From the NCBI GenBank assembly GCA_963573385.1, contig CAUYLG010059273.1:1-64000 (forward strand): a DNA stretch of 64,000 bases, read 5' to 3'. Below, in pieces: positions 24,211-36,005 of this stretch (positions are counted from its first letter, which is position 1; each line of letters begins with the position of its first letter). The notes under the pieces were generated by a model, which was not told where the DNA came from, made no database searches, and saw only the letters and a program-made list of their open reading frames with translations. This stretch comes from Cacajao melanocephalus. Taxonomy: Eukaryota; Chordata; Mammalia; Primates; Pitheciidae. Made by a program: the position numbers and the translations under genes.

Positions 24211-24225
24211 ATTAAATTTAAATTC

Positions 24226-24710
24226 AACATAATTTAAATTTAAATTCAATTTACATTTTGTCTTTTAATTCTTTTTAAAAATGATTTTGAAGGCCTTTTT
24301 AAAAAAATTATTATTGGCTACTTTTGAACAAAAAGAACTGCTTGCTGTGTGCTTTCTTTGTAGGTTGCTCTAAAAACATTTCATTTTAATCAAGCTTGTT
24401 TTAATCTATATGAATATATATTTTTTATAATATAATATCAACTGCACTTGCCAATCATACAATCAATGACAACTCAATATTTTCTGTGTACCAAGAAAAA
24501 GAAAAAGTAGACCTTGCAATTTCATAGAGAGCTACAAAGGAGCCAGAGTTCTACTTAGCACCTAAATGACCACAATTAATAAGACACAGATTAGAAAGTG
24601 AAAATCAAAATAATAAAATAATGAGGTGAAAGGAAATATATATTGGATTATTTATAGGTAAAACTTAACTAAAAAATAAATACATATCTTAGGATATAAA
24701 AGATAAAATG
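24226..24710. other. AT-rich unique DNA
   Basis: Starts with repeated 'atttaaattt' motifs, otherwise no gene or repeat recognised. Confidence 0.45.
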
Positions 24711-24864
24711 GGCCTGGCGCAGTGGCTCATGCCTGTAATCCCAGCATTTTGGGAGGCCGAGGTAGGTGGATCACGCGGTCATGAGATCAAGACCATCATG
24801 GCCAACATGGTGAAACCCCGTCTCTACTAAAAAAGAAAAATACAAAAATTAGCTGGGTGTGGTG
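24711..24864 (+). mobile_element. Alu (AluS/Y), 3'-truncated
   Basis: First ~154 bp of a sense Alu, from 'ggcctggcgcagtggctca' through the middle A-rich linker to 'agctgggtgtggtg'. The whole right arm except its first bases and the poly(A) tail are missing, and the next base belongs to an old L1M fragment. Loss at the 3' end cannot arise by normal 5' truncation, so a later deletion is inferred. Confidence 0.92.
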
Positions 24865-24869
24865 TTATA

Positions 24870-25080
24870 AGAGACTCAAACTTTTCTGAAGTGGATATAC
24901 CATTTATCTTCCAACCAAAAATGTATGAGGTTTTAGTTTCTCCATATCCTTACCAATGCTGTCTGTCATCAATCTTCATTTTAACCATTCTAGTTGATGT
25001 GTTTTGGTAGCTCATCGTGGTTTTATATGTATTTGTGAAAGACTAATGATGCTGAGCATCTTTGAATGTAAATCTGTCTG
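24870..25080 (-). repeat. Old L1M ORF2 3' fragment
   Basis: Antisense L1 ORF2 C-terminal region: 'accatttatcttccaacc' for the usual 'accattttacattcccacc', then 'gtttctccatatcc', 'accattctagttgatg' and 'ctaatgatgctgagcatc'. Heavily diverged. Confidence 0.65.
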
Positions 25081-25112
25081 TCAATCTTATAATGTAAATC
25101 TGTCTATCAATG
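25064..25112 (+). repeat. 26-bp-period tandem duplication
   Basis: 'aatgtaaatctgtctgtcaa' at 25065 recurs as 'aatgtaaatctgtctatcaa' at 25091, one difference in 20 bases. Confidence 0.85.
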
Positions 25113-26164
25113 TGTGCTTCAGTTGAGAAACCCATTCAGAGTTTAGCCAGTTTTGATCCCTCTGAAATCAAGTCTTCTGAGCTGGTGAAACTACTGTTCT
25201 CATCAACAGCTGGGGGCAGTGATATGAATGTATCCAGGAAAGAATGCCTGCCAGAGATTCCTGCTGTTCTTATATGAAGCTCTAGCAGTTTTTCTAGAAT
25301 AAACACTTTGCAAGTTGTTGTCTATATTAACATTAATTTTCAGAGCCTTAAATGGCTACTTTAACAATCTTATTCAATTTTATACCTTTTTTTGTGTGTG
25401 CGTGGAGGGAATCTGTTACCTTCTTTATACAAACATAGCTAGAAGTATCACTTTTGGTTATTAATTTTTAGTGTGTATTTTAGTAAGACTATCAGTTTGT
25501 GATGGATTGGAACTTGTAAAAATGAAGAAAGAAAACCCGCTCTTCAGCATAGATAGCTTGAGAAGCACTGCTTCTTATTAATCACTGAAATCTCTTTCCT
25601 TTATATAGTATTTATTTATTCCCTACTGTGATTAATACCATAATTGGTTATATTAATTTTTCTTCCTTCTCTCCCTTCTATACTTGATTTAAGTAAATTA
25701 TATCATTTTCCCAGTATTTAATTTTAAAGATTTAAATTAATATACAGATGCTTTTATTACCCCTTTACCAACTATAAATATTAATCTAAAACCCAGACAT
25801 AAGAGATGACAAAATTGGCCTATTTAAACTTCCACTTGTCTCTTTCTCGGTTAGTTTTGTAAATTTTGTTAATTATAAAATGTCTATATCATCAACATTC
25901 ATAGCATTTACAAAATATTCTGTAATCCTTATCTTATCTGCTTTAATGTAAGACTTAAAGTAAAATAGATTCAATGATCACTACCAGCTTGGTTTTTTTT
26001 GTAGTTTCTTTAACATTTTGTTAGTTGAAATAAATATGAAGCTCTTCTTCAAGAGGAATTCATGAAAAATAGATTATCTGAGACTTTGCACATTCTTATA
26101 TTTGTCTGTTACCCAGATAAGAGGATGACCAAATTTTGAAGCCACACCTTCCTTTAGGACTTTG
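25113..26164. other. Gene-free AT-rich DNA
   Basis: No gene or repeat recognised. Confidence 0.5.
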
Positions 26165-26167
26165 TAG

Positions 26168-26301
26168 GTCCTTCCCTCCCCTCCCCTCCCCTCCCTTCCC
26201 CTCCCCTCTCCTCCCCTCTCCTCCCCTCTCCTCCCCTCCCCTCCCCTCCCCTCTCTTCCCCTCCCCTCCCCTCTCTTCCCCTCCCCTCCTCTCCTCTCCT
26301 C
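26168..26301 (+). repeat. (CCCCT)n polypyrimidine repeat
   Basis: About 130 bp of CCCCT/CCTCT pentamers, strictly C and T on the plus strand. It adjoins the T-rich end of an antisense Alu monomer and probably grew from that poly(T). All three reading frames are open in both directions purely because of composition. Confidence 0.95.
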
Positions 26302-26412
26302 TTTCTCTCACTTTGTTGCCCAGGCTGGTTTTGCACTCCTAGCCTCAAGATAGCCTCCTGTCTTCACCTCCTAACGTGCTGGGATTACAGGTATGCAGGA
26401 TCACGCCTGGCC
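26302..26412 (-). mobile_element. Alu left-monomer fragment (FLAM/AluJ-like)
   Basis: Antisense Alu left arm from 'ttgttgcccaggctgg' to 'gctgggattacagg' and 'cacgcctggcc'. About 110 bp, old. Confidence 0.82.
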
Positions 26413-29169
26413 CACGTTACGTAAAGCTTAAACCTACCATCTTTCATTAGCATATTGTGAACTGCATGATTCTCAGTATGGGCCAGATATGAGTTTCCCT
26501 TTGCTGATACACTAATTCCAAAATTATCTTTGCTTTCAAGTTTTATTTAGGCTCATTAGGGCTCCTTAATCATTTCTTGTTAAAAAGGTCTAAAAAGGTC
26601 TAATCTAGTTACATTTTTTTAACGCTGTTCTCTTCTCCCAGTCAGCAGCCTGTGGCTTATTTTTTTTTTTTTTTTTAATGAAATTTATCACTTTTCAGGG
26701 CTGATGCCTCTAAGTGACCTCTTGCTATATACTAGGCCAAAGTATGCCTTTTCTTGGCTGTCCTTGAAGTCTTGCTTATAAGGGCATTATAGAATATTCT
26801 CCCTGCTTCCCAAGTTGTATCCTGCTGTCTCTTATTACCTCCTATCATTAGATTGATAAACTTCTTTGACTACTTTCTTCTCCATGACACTCCTCCTCCT
26901 ACTCACCATCTCCACTTTTGAAAACATACATTTATAAGCTTTTATGATTACAAGGAGGAAGTCATAGAAGAATATTGTGAACTGATATTTAGTTATGTAT
27001 TTTGAATATTTTCATGAATATACAAACAAGAATTTTTATTTTTAGCCTGAGCTCACACATATATATTAAATATTTAAAACAATAGGTATTTTACAAATAT
27101 CATATTCTGTCCCAAGCCCCTCCTGGGTGCAAATTTCTAATAAAATTATCTATTGACAACCCTTATTCTATGAGAAGAATTCTTTATTTTTGAGCTTTAT
27201 TCTATAAGATCTTTCTGTCTAGTTAAGTGCAGTTATGTATGTACATAGATATATTTTAAAGACTTTGATATTTATATTAAATCAACCAATGTATCTGGCA
27301 AAATGATGCATTTATTAAGAAAGCCTAGCCTCCCTTTTAAAATACAGACTCTCCTTCCTTGTCCCATCATATAAATGATTTGATAAAGTAAAGCTCTTCC
27401 AGCATTTGGCCTGCCATTTATTTCATTCCTAGTCAAATATTTCCATTCAACATCTGTTTAAAATTGGATGTATTTTCTTTATGTTTATATTTTGTCGACT
27501 TTGTTACAATGGTTTATGAAGAGCATGAATGATAACACAGCTCAGTCATTCTTTCTTTCCAACGGTTACAGTTATTGTTTTTTTTAAATTTGCACAAACT
27601 CTGGATTATTGAGTTACTTGTAGTTACTGGATTTTTGTTTCTTGCCTACACAGAGTTCACATGTCCAAATCACAGGGCAGGCTGCATTTTTTTGCATTTC
27701 CCTTCCTTTACTGTGTCTTACTTTATAAGACTAATATAAAGAAGAAGAAATCTATAATCCTAACATATTTGAATTTTCTTTTAATATAGAAAAGTATGGA
27801 TCTATAATTTATTTATATATATATTTTTTCATTTCTTTCCTATAATGATAATTTTTCTCAAGGGATCTGTTGGATTCAAAGCCCTAAATAAAATCCTTTT
27901 ACCCACATTTCAAATTTCCTACAGATTTTTAATATATAATAACCTATCTTAGAGTCTCTCACCTTTATATAACACTTTACTCATTTCTCACATCCCACTT
28001 TCTGTGCTAAGTTTGTGCTCCCTTTGGTCATGGTGTATATATTCCCAGTTTTCCATTGGAATTTATAATACAATAAACTGCAGAGCCATTTTTTTTTTTT
28101 TTTTTTTTTTTTTGCTTAGGTAGAGGTACATTTAACATAAAGCTTTATCAATTTATTAGTTCTTTTTCAAGTTTGGTTTTAAATTTCTCCACATATTTTT
28201 TTTTAAATCTGTACTGTACTTCAAGCTTTTTATAATCATCTGGTTCATTTTCTATATTGTTTGACACTAAATCAGATTCAAGTACATATTTTATTGTCTT
28301 TTAATTATATTTAGACTAAATCTTGACATGTACAATTTTTGGCTTAAAGTTATTTAACCTCACTAAATATCCTCTAAGACATTTTTCTTTCAAACTGACA
28401 TTAGCTTTTCTAAGTTGCCTGATTTTATTATGCTTCATTATTAAAAGGAACATTATTTCTACTATTAGCATTTTTTGGTATTTTGCTAACTAGCTGCAAG
28501 TTTCAGTTGAGCTGCTTATTTATTTATGTCAGTGTTATTTTAAAACATATGTTACATGGAATTTTTGTGAATAAAAATCTTGATCAGTTTTCTAATAGGC
28601 AAATATACACTGATATTTTTTCTAATATTGAGAATTATAGAATTCAGTTTTTAAGCCATTACATGATGGCCTCCTGGTCTGCAATGTTGGTAATTATGAG
28701 TCTGCTCTCATCTCATTATCATCTCTTTCCTTTAAAAAGGGTAGTTATAAAGTTTCATTTATTAACTTTGGTGTTCCACAGTATACAACTTTGTATTTAG
28801 TTGTGGAGTTTCTTTTTAAATGTACCTTGTTTCAAGGTGTTTGCACTACCTGAATTTAAGATTCATATATTTAATCAATTCTAGGAATTTCTTAGATAAT
28901 ACATTTGCATGTATTGCAACTAATGCAATATCACTATTCTCTTTGCTCACACTTAAATAGGGTGCATGTGGCACATATTATCATTCTATGTTAGCTCTTA
29001 AATCATCTATTTTAATATTTTTATGGTGTTATATTTTTCTGCTGTATTCTTTGTAATTTTAAAGATCTATTTTGTAGTTCACTAATTTTCTTTTCATCTA
29101 TAGCTAATCTGATAATTATTAATTGCCCATGGAGATTATTTCAAATTAATTACCTAATTAATTTTTAAT
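26413..29169. other. Gene-free AT-rich DNA with poly-T runs
   Basis: About 2.75 kb with no gene or repeat that I can name. Contains T runs at 26660-26676 and 28089-28113 (25 T). A 105-codon open frame at 28483-28800 has no recognisable domain and AT-driven composition; treated as chance. Confidence 0.45.
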
Positions 29170-30895
29170 TAAAAGACAACTTTTAGCACAATTTTAAGTT
29201 TATAGAATAATTGAGCAGAAAGTATAGAGAGTTCCCGTAGGTTTCCTCTCCTGTCTACAATTTCCACTATTATTAACATCTAGCATTTGTATGTTACATT
29301 TGCTGCAATTGATGAACCAACAATGCCTAATGGTAGTCCATAGTTTACACTGGGGTTTACCCTTGTGTTGTACAGTTATATGGATTTTGACAAATTCCTA
29401 ATGTTATATGTCCACTGTTATATAATCATACAGAATAATTTTACTGCTCCAAAAAATCTTTCTTCTCTACCTATTGATCCCTCTCCAGTCCTTACCATAC
29501 TCTCCCAAAACCCTTGGTAGCCACCAATCTAATGTTTCTATAGTTTTGCTTTTTACAAAATGTCATATAATCACACAGGGCATTTTGTTTTACTGACTTG
29601 CCAATTTGTATTTAAGATTCCTCCTTGTTGTTTCATGGCTCGATATCTCTTTTTGTCACTAAATAATTAATATTCCATTCTGTGGATGTAAACTGTGTGG
29701 ATTGTTTATTCACTCATCTATTGAAGGACATTTTGCTTGCTTCCACGTTTTGGCAGTTATGAATAAAGCTGTTAAAAACATTTATGCACAGCTTTTTGTG
29801 TGAATGTGTTTTGGCTAAATACCAAGAAGCACAATTGTTGGATTATATAGCAAGATAATATTTAGCTTAGTAAGAAACCACAAAATGGTCTTCCACAATG
29901 GATGTGCCATTTTGTATCTCCACAACCAACAAATGAGAGTTTCTGTTGCTCCACATCCTCACTAACACTTGGTGTCAGTGTTTTGAATTTTGGCCATTCT
30001 AATAGATGTAGTGGTATCTCATTGTTATTTTAATTTAAAATTCCCTGATAATATGAGTTTAACTATCTTTTTATATATTTCTTTTCTATCAGCATATCTT
30101 CTTAATGGGGGGTGTGTTCAGATAGTTGAACGCTTTTTAATTGAGCCCCTTGTTTCCTTATTGTTGAATTTTAAGCATTCTTTGTATATTCTGGATGCAA
30201 GTTCTTTATGAGATAAATGCTTTGTAAATATTTTTCTCAGTCCGTGGCTTGTCTTTTCATGTTCTTTATGTGACTTTTATGGAACAGATTTTTTTAATTT
30301 TAATAAAATCCAACTTATCCAGTGTTGTTTCCTATATCATGGTTTTGGTGTTTTATCTAAAAACTCACTGCCAAACCCATGATCATCTAGTTAATCTCCT
30401 ATGTTATTTTTCAGAAGGTTTTTAAATTTTGCATTTTGCACTTTGGTCAATGATTCATTTCAAGTCCATTCTGTGAAGTCAGTGTATCGTTTATTTTTTT
30501 TTTTTTTTTTTTTTTTTTGCATATGGATGTCCAGTTTTTTCAGCACCATTTGCTGAAAAGACTTTCTCCATTAGAGTACTTTTGCTCCTTTGTCAAAGAT
30601 TTGTTGACTATATTTGTGTGAGACTATTTTGAGGCCTTGTAAACAGTTTCATTGATTCATTTGTATATTATTCTGCCATTACCACACTGTCTTGATTACT
30701 ATTGCTTTATAGTAAGCAAGTCTGGAAGTTGGGTGAGTCGGATAGTGTCAATCCTCTGACTTAGTTCTTCTTCAGTATTATGTTGGGTATTCTGGTTCTT
30801 CTATTTTATACATAAGCATCAGGATCAGTTAGTTGATATCTACATTAATTTTGATTTAAATTCCAATGCTTTTGAATATAGACAAAAATGGAGAT
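29170..30895 (-). mobile_element. Ancient L1M (L1MC/L1MD-like) 3' half
   Basis: Antisense old L1. 29170-29560 resembles the L1M 3' UTR ('tagaataattgagcagaaag', 'agagagttccc'). 29560-30895 follows ORF2 C-terminal sequence in reverse: 'attccattctgtggatgt', 'ttcactcatctattgaag', 'gttatgaataaagctg', 'tggatgtccag' and 'ttgctttatagtaagc'. A T25 run at 30494-30518 interrupts it. No surviving ORF2 open frame of length. Extremely diverged, as expected of a pre-primate L1M. Confidence 0.75.
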
Positions 30896-31449
30896 TTTCC
30901 AAAGTCCTGGTTTTGAGAGGAAAGGTATATTTTAAAATCTTCATTATTTATTCATAGTCTTATATTATTTGCTTAGTTTTGCTGCCTCTTCAGTTTATTT
31001 AAATATTTTAAACATCTATGTTTAATTATTTTGCAACAAATACTTCAAATATATAACATCCTAGAATGTCTAGTTACATCACTTGCTTCTCACATGTGAG
31101 AGTTTTTTTATTCATATGTTTTGGTATTGTAGATTATGGATTCATAGTCATTAGGTTTTTAATGTGGAAAAAATGTTAGACCTTGATTGAACAGACATTG
31201 CTGCAGAGAGAATTTGTTTTTGTATTTAGAAGGACTGAGGCACATGGAACTATTATCAACCTGGATTACATATAATGAATTTTTTGAAATTTATTTTGGG
31301 ATTCTTCCATATATAGGCAATGTGTGTATAAATTTTGAGACCATATGAAGGAAGGCTGATGGCCCCAAATTCTTGGAGATTTTTTTTAACTCCTCAAATT
31401 TTAGTTCAAGAGAACTACTTTTTCATCTTTGTTTGACAGTCAGATGGTT
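30896..31449. other. Gene-free AT-rich DNA
   Basis: Between the L1M and the ERVL pol fossil. Nothing recognised. Confidence 0.45.
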
Positions 31450-33340
31450 TTACCTACCCTAGCATAGGTCAGGATGTGAGGTGAAGATTTTTATTGACAT
31501 AATTTATTGTGTAAGTTCTCTCTACTCCTTAAGAAAAAGGAGTAAAGAGGGGCATGGGGCTGGTAACCTCATTCTATCAACTTGTTTGTTTGGTGACTCT
31601 TCTTGGGATAGTTTCTCATGGAAAAACACACTTTGTACCCACAATGATAGTTTTATCCATGTCTCTCCCCAGTCTTTCAATATTATTCCTTCCAGGTTCC
31701 TGGTTAACTGTCTAAGGCATTTACCCTTGCCCATGAATCTGAGTGTACCTTGGCCACTTCCTTCTCCAAATAAAGTGGATGACCTGGTTCACTGTCTAAA
31801 CTCAACCCTTTGGAAGGTCTTTTCTTCACTGAGGTCCTTCAGGTCACTCCTAAATGGGGTTTTGCCCAGGAGCAGTTTATTTTTGGCTTATATTCACATA
31901 GGAAGAAGATCTATCCATGAACTAAAATTGAGCTGTTTCCTCCTATGTAAGCTCATCACAGGGAAACTCCCTTAGGGCCATGAGCTGAGACAAGCATCAG
32001 CAAAAAAGTGGTAAAAACATGGTGGGTCCTGGCCTCCTGTGTTACAACTTACTTATGCTCTCTAGAATTAATCGTAATTCTAGATGTATCATTTCCATAT
32101 CATGGTAGATTGTTGCACAGCTTCTCTCCCTCCCTGACCTTATGACTTGGAGGGTTTGATAATACCTACTTCATAATGAGTAGTCCTGGCTGCATGGTGC
32201 TTGATGTCCTTTGGTCAGTCAGCTTCTATCAGAGATCATTAGCAAAACAAAAACTATTTTCAAAATAATGTATAGTTATCGACTGTGGATGGCATGGTTT
32301 TGCTACAGGATCCAAGTGATTGCATTACAGATCTTGTATGAGGATTTGCCAGAGCCTCCACATGGTACTTTTTCCACCTCAGATACATGTCCTACCATGG
32401 GACCTTCAAGTCATATGCCCTAAATGGCAGAACCCTGTTCTGGGCCTACACAAAGTCAGGACCCTCTGTCTCATACAATAAACAGGTTAGGGCAGTTTTT
32501 CCAACTGCAATATATGCTGCCTCTAAATTGCAAAGGGTGTTCTGCTTGCTTCCTTAGTTACATGAAGTCCAAAACACAAACCTCTTCTGCTTCGGCTTCG
32601 CTGATGTATCAGGCTTGTAAATCCTTGCAGTGTTTACCTCTCATTCTTTAGAATGCATGTGTCTTATTAAGGTATTTAGAGGACTTGCCCTGTCTTGTTC
32701 ATCAGGACCAACTACAAGATGTCATCAATATAGTAGATTAATATATTTATCTTCTGAATGGATAATTTTCATTTGGATGCCCAGATCTTGTTTCTTCATA
32801 CGGTACAATAGAGAGCAAGAGAAGTAATAAAGTCTTCAGGAAAACCAGAAGTATATATAGTCATCTGTCCCAGGTGAATGCAGAGATTCTAATTTTTTTT
32901 TCTTTTAACGGTTATGGGAAAGAAAGTACTCATTAGATCAATAGCCACATACTATGTAAATAAAGTTGTGTTAATTTTCTCTAGAAGAGATACCATCTCT
33001 AACACAGCAGTGACTGCTGGGGCTACCAACTGGCTAAGTTTGCAGTAGGCTGCTATTATCCATCATGATTCATTAACTTTCTGCACTGGCCACGCTGGTG
33101 AGTTGAATGGGGCTACTACTGCTATGTTATTTAAGTCTTTGAGAAGAACATTAATACCTACACTCCTCCATGATACATTGTTGTATTACTACCTTAGCAG
33201 AGGAAAGGCATTTCAGGGGCTTTTAATGGCTCTTACCCTGAAGGTAAAGGTTTTGCCTTGTGAGGATTTTGCCAGCTTCTAAATATGGCCATTTCATATA
33301 TACATTGGGTACCATGGAAATGATCAATAGCTGGCTCTGA
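31450..33340 (-). pseudogene. ERVL-type endogenous retrovirus pol fossil
   Basis: Degenerate class III (ERVL-like) retroviral pol on the minus strand. The best-supported part is the reverse transcriptase, about 33130-32650: in broken frames one can read an early RT block (SPAWPVQK-type, about 33130-33080), an AIDL block at about 32935 and a YIDD catalytic motif at about 32720, in the right order and at about the right distance. Stop codons lie before, between and right after these motifs, so nothing is expressed. 32600-31450 is taken as the downstream pol region by position and by a general resemblance to ERVL internal sequence; this is less certain. No LTR of the same orientation was recognised on either side. 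The plus-strand open frames here (31481-31975, 32424-32651, 32630-32827) are antisense shadows. Confidence 0.72.
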
Positions 33341-33369
33341 AGATACTGTGAAAAATAAATATGCCCTAT

Positions 33370-34620
33370 GACTCCATTTATTACTTGCCAAATCAAACTA
33401 GTCCATCCACAGAGAACAACTATAAAAACTAATGAAACAAATTTAAATTAGCTGCTTGAAGCATAAGAAATCCAACAAGGCACAGAATTAAGGTCTGGAG
33501 AAGGACAAAGCATAGATAGATGAGCATAGTAGGTGAAACAGTGTTTCCCTTTGGGATGTCTGTTATTTAGAGGAAAAGTGGAACTACACCAGCCCACATG
33601 AGCACTAAATCTCACCCTTCAACCATCTCAATTTTTGAAATCGATTGTGTGATTCCATATTACTAGGACCCTTGAACATCTGTCAGATGCAAATAAAAAT
33701 CTTCTCATGAAGGAAGAAAACCCTGACCTGGGATTCAAAAATTACTTACATAATTTATTATATACAATATCAAACATTTAATGAAAAAAATATGAGGCAT
33801 GTAAGGAAACAAGCTGTCATGTTAGAAAATCAAGAGAAACAAATAAAATCATAACGAATTACACAGAGGATTCAGATAATGTAATTATCAGTAACAGACT
33901 TTAAAATAACTAGCTTAATATGAAAAAGGCATTAAAAAGCAAATTTGAGAATTTCAGTAGAGCACTAAAAAATATAATGTGAAACAAATACGTATTCTAG
34001 AAGTTAAAAACTGAAATAACCAAAAGAAATAATTTAGTTGATAAAGTTAATAGCAGGTTAGAAATTGCTGAAAGACGAAACTGAGGAAAATTACTAGAAT
34101 GAAGTACAGAGAGACAAAATAATGGAAAATAGAGCAAAGAAAGAGAATAAGCGCTGCAGAGAGGTCTAGCATGCATGTAACTGGAGTTCTAGGAAGAAAG
34201 GAGAGAAAAATGACAGAATGAGAAGATAATTGCTAAAAGTGAAGCAAGATTTCAAGATACTGATTCAAGAAGACTGAAAGGATCAGAAGAAATATAAATA
34301 AAAAGAAATCTATACCTCGGCACTTCATAGAAAAACCCCTGGGGAGGAAAGAGAAAGGGTAGACATTAAAAGAAGTGGAAGAAAAAAGATGATTTTCAAA
34401 GAAATAACAATCGTCTCAGCAACTGACTACTCCAATGAAACAATGAAAGCAGAAAATGCTGGAATAATATATGCAAAGTATTGAAAAAAAATAACCTCAA
34501 CTCTCATATCCAGTGGAAAAAAAATCAAAAAGGAAGACAAGAAGTCGAAATGAACTAACTTATATATGATAGCAAAGTATCAAACCTGGACAAGAAAATA
34601 ACACTAAAAAAAAATTGTTC
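33370..34620 (+). pseudogene. HAL1 / L1M ORF1 fossil
   Basis: Sense sequence following the order of the L1M/HAL1 ORF1 region: 'gagactttaaaataac'-like block at about 33895, 'gaatttcagtagagcactaa' at 33950, 'attctagaagttaaaaac' at 33990, 'gagagacaaaataatggaaa' at about 34110, 'ggagttctaggaagaaag' near 34185, and a final block near 34500 resembling 'cccagtgaaaa'. ORF1 encodes the coiled-coil RNA-binding chaperone of LINEs; HAL1 is an old half-LINE carrying only ORF1. No ORF2 follows: the next element is a microsatellite and an Alu, so HAL1 is favoured. No open frame survives. Confidence 0.65.
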
Positions 34621-34895
34621 AACCTTAAAGGTAATAAAACAGAAAAGCAAGGATGTAATTCTTGAAAGAGTTCTAAGTGCATAAGGTGAGCTTCATATTT
34701 ATTATGCATTTTCTCCTGAAAGTATTTTATAGTTTCTGGGGGCAGGGGATGGATGTTTAAGTGTGACAGTGCATTCTTGCTAGGCTGAGGAGACAAAGAT
34801 TAGAGTTTAGGGTCACCAGTGTGGATGGGAATCAAGGAACAAAGTTTAGGAGAGAAGCTATATATTGCCATAGAAAATGCTTTCTCAGATATGGC
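34621..34895. other. Gene-free spacer
   Basis: No feature recognised between the HAL1 fossil and the (TTCC)n tract. Confidence 0.4.
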
Positions 34896-34991
34896 CTTTC
34901 TTCCTTCCTTCCTTCCTTCCTTCCTTCCTTCCTTCCTTCCTTCCTTCCTTCCTTCCTTTATTCTTCCTTCCTTCTACCTTCCTTCCTTCCA
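34896..34991 (+). repeat. (TTCC)n microsatellite
   Basis: About 60 bp of nearly perfect TTCC units followed by an interrupted part (one TTTATTC and one TACC interruption). It directly adjoins the T end of an antisense Alu, so it probably expanded from the Alu tail. Confidence 0.96.
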
Positions 34992-34995
34992 TCTG

Positions 34996-35303
34996 TTTCT
35001 TTATTGAGACAGGGTCTCTCTGTGTCACCCAGTTTGTTGGACAGGTTGGAGTGCAATGGCAGGATCTCGTCTCACTGCAATCTCCACCTTCCGGGGCTCA
35101 AGTAATCCTGCCATCTCAGCCTCCCAAATAGCTGGGACTACAGGTGCATGCCACCACACCTGGCTAATTTTTGTAATTTTTGTAGAGTGAGGGAGGTTTC
35201 ACCATGTTGGCCAGGCTGGTCTTGAACTCCTGGGCTCAAGTGATTCTCCCACATCAACCTCCCAAAGTGCTGGGATTACAGGTATAAGCCACCAAAACTG
35301 ACC
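34996..35303 (-). mobile_element. Full-length Alu (AluJ/S)
   Basis: Dimeric antisense Alu of about 308 bp: right arm from 'ttgagacagggtctctctg', linker at 'ctaatttttgtaattttt', left arm to 'ccaccaaaactgacc'. Diverged at many CpG positions, suggesting an older (J or early S) copy. Confidence 0.94.
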
Positions 35304-35479
35304 AGTTAGGGACATTCTGATGCGCCCCTATTCCTCATCTCAATTTTTGGGTTTTATGCCAAAGTATATTGTCTTGGGTATGAAGCAAAGAAGACCTCCT
35401 TTTCTTTCCTATCTCTGTCTTAAGTATATTTTCTCATTTTCTGTATTCCTGGTGCTCTGGCATTTGAAGCCTGGCAAAC
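35304..35479. other. Unique spacer
   Basis: Nothing recognised. Confidence 0.4.
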
Positions 35480-36005
35480 ACAGGGAATTGCCTCTCCAGG
35501 GTTAACTACTTTCTAGAGATAACAAACAACTAGCCAGCCAGGATGTCTTTGATATGCAAGCCAGTCCACCCTGAATTCATACCCCCACCCATCTCCTTTT
35601 CTCAGACTTCTGCAGTCCAGGACACTATTTCCTGCTTTCATCACTACAGGGCCAGGTACCAGACAACTGGGGACCATCCCTAATATCTCAGAGCCTGCTG
35701 AAATTATTCAAGTTATAAAGCCTTAAATTTTAACATGTGCTTAGCTTGCTCTGTTCATTCCTTCCCTTGGAAACCAGAAAACACAACAAAGGCTTCTCCC
35801 ACCCAGTTCCCGTCTCTCTTCACTTGCTCATCTCCCTTCAGTGCTTCCCTGTGTGGCTCTGCAGGTGTGCCATTCTTCCTCTTTCTAGGAGACGATGACT
35901 GTAATAACAACTTCTTCCTTCATGGCAGTAGTTTTCATGTCTATGTTTCTTATTATACCTGCTCAAAACAAATCTTCACATGTATTTAGAACACTCTGAG
36001 TTACA
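35480..36005 (+). repeat. Possible old ERV LTR
   Basis: About 525 bp of higher GC with an LTR-like layout: 'acttctgcagtccaggac', 'agggccaggtaccagacaac' and 'ggggaccatccc' upstream, then 'aggagacgatgactgtaata' followed by an 'acttcttccttc' block, as at the U3/R end of several ERVL or ERV1 LTRs. A proper AATAAA is absent (AATAAC is seen). Family not identified, ends not defined, no TSD found. Confidence 0.35.

Noticed and set aside
26096..26348. Arg/Gly/Glu-rich and Pro/Ser-rich open frames on both strands
   Set aside because: Pure translation of the CCCCT microsatellite.
28483..28800. 105-codon open frame
   Set aside because: AT-rich, hydrophobic by composition, no context.
31481..31975. 164-codon plus-strand open frame
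   Set aside because: Antisense to ERVL-type internal sequence; no signal peptide, domain or codon-use pattern to support it.
34819..35131. Phe-Leu-Pro-Ser repeat open frames in all three frames
   Set aside because: Translation of (TTCC)n running into antisense Alu sequence.
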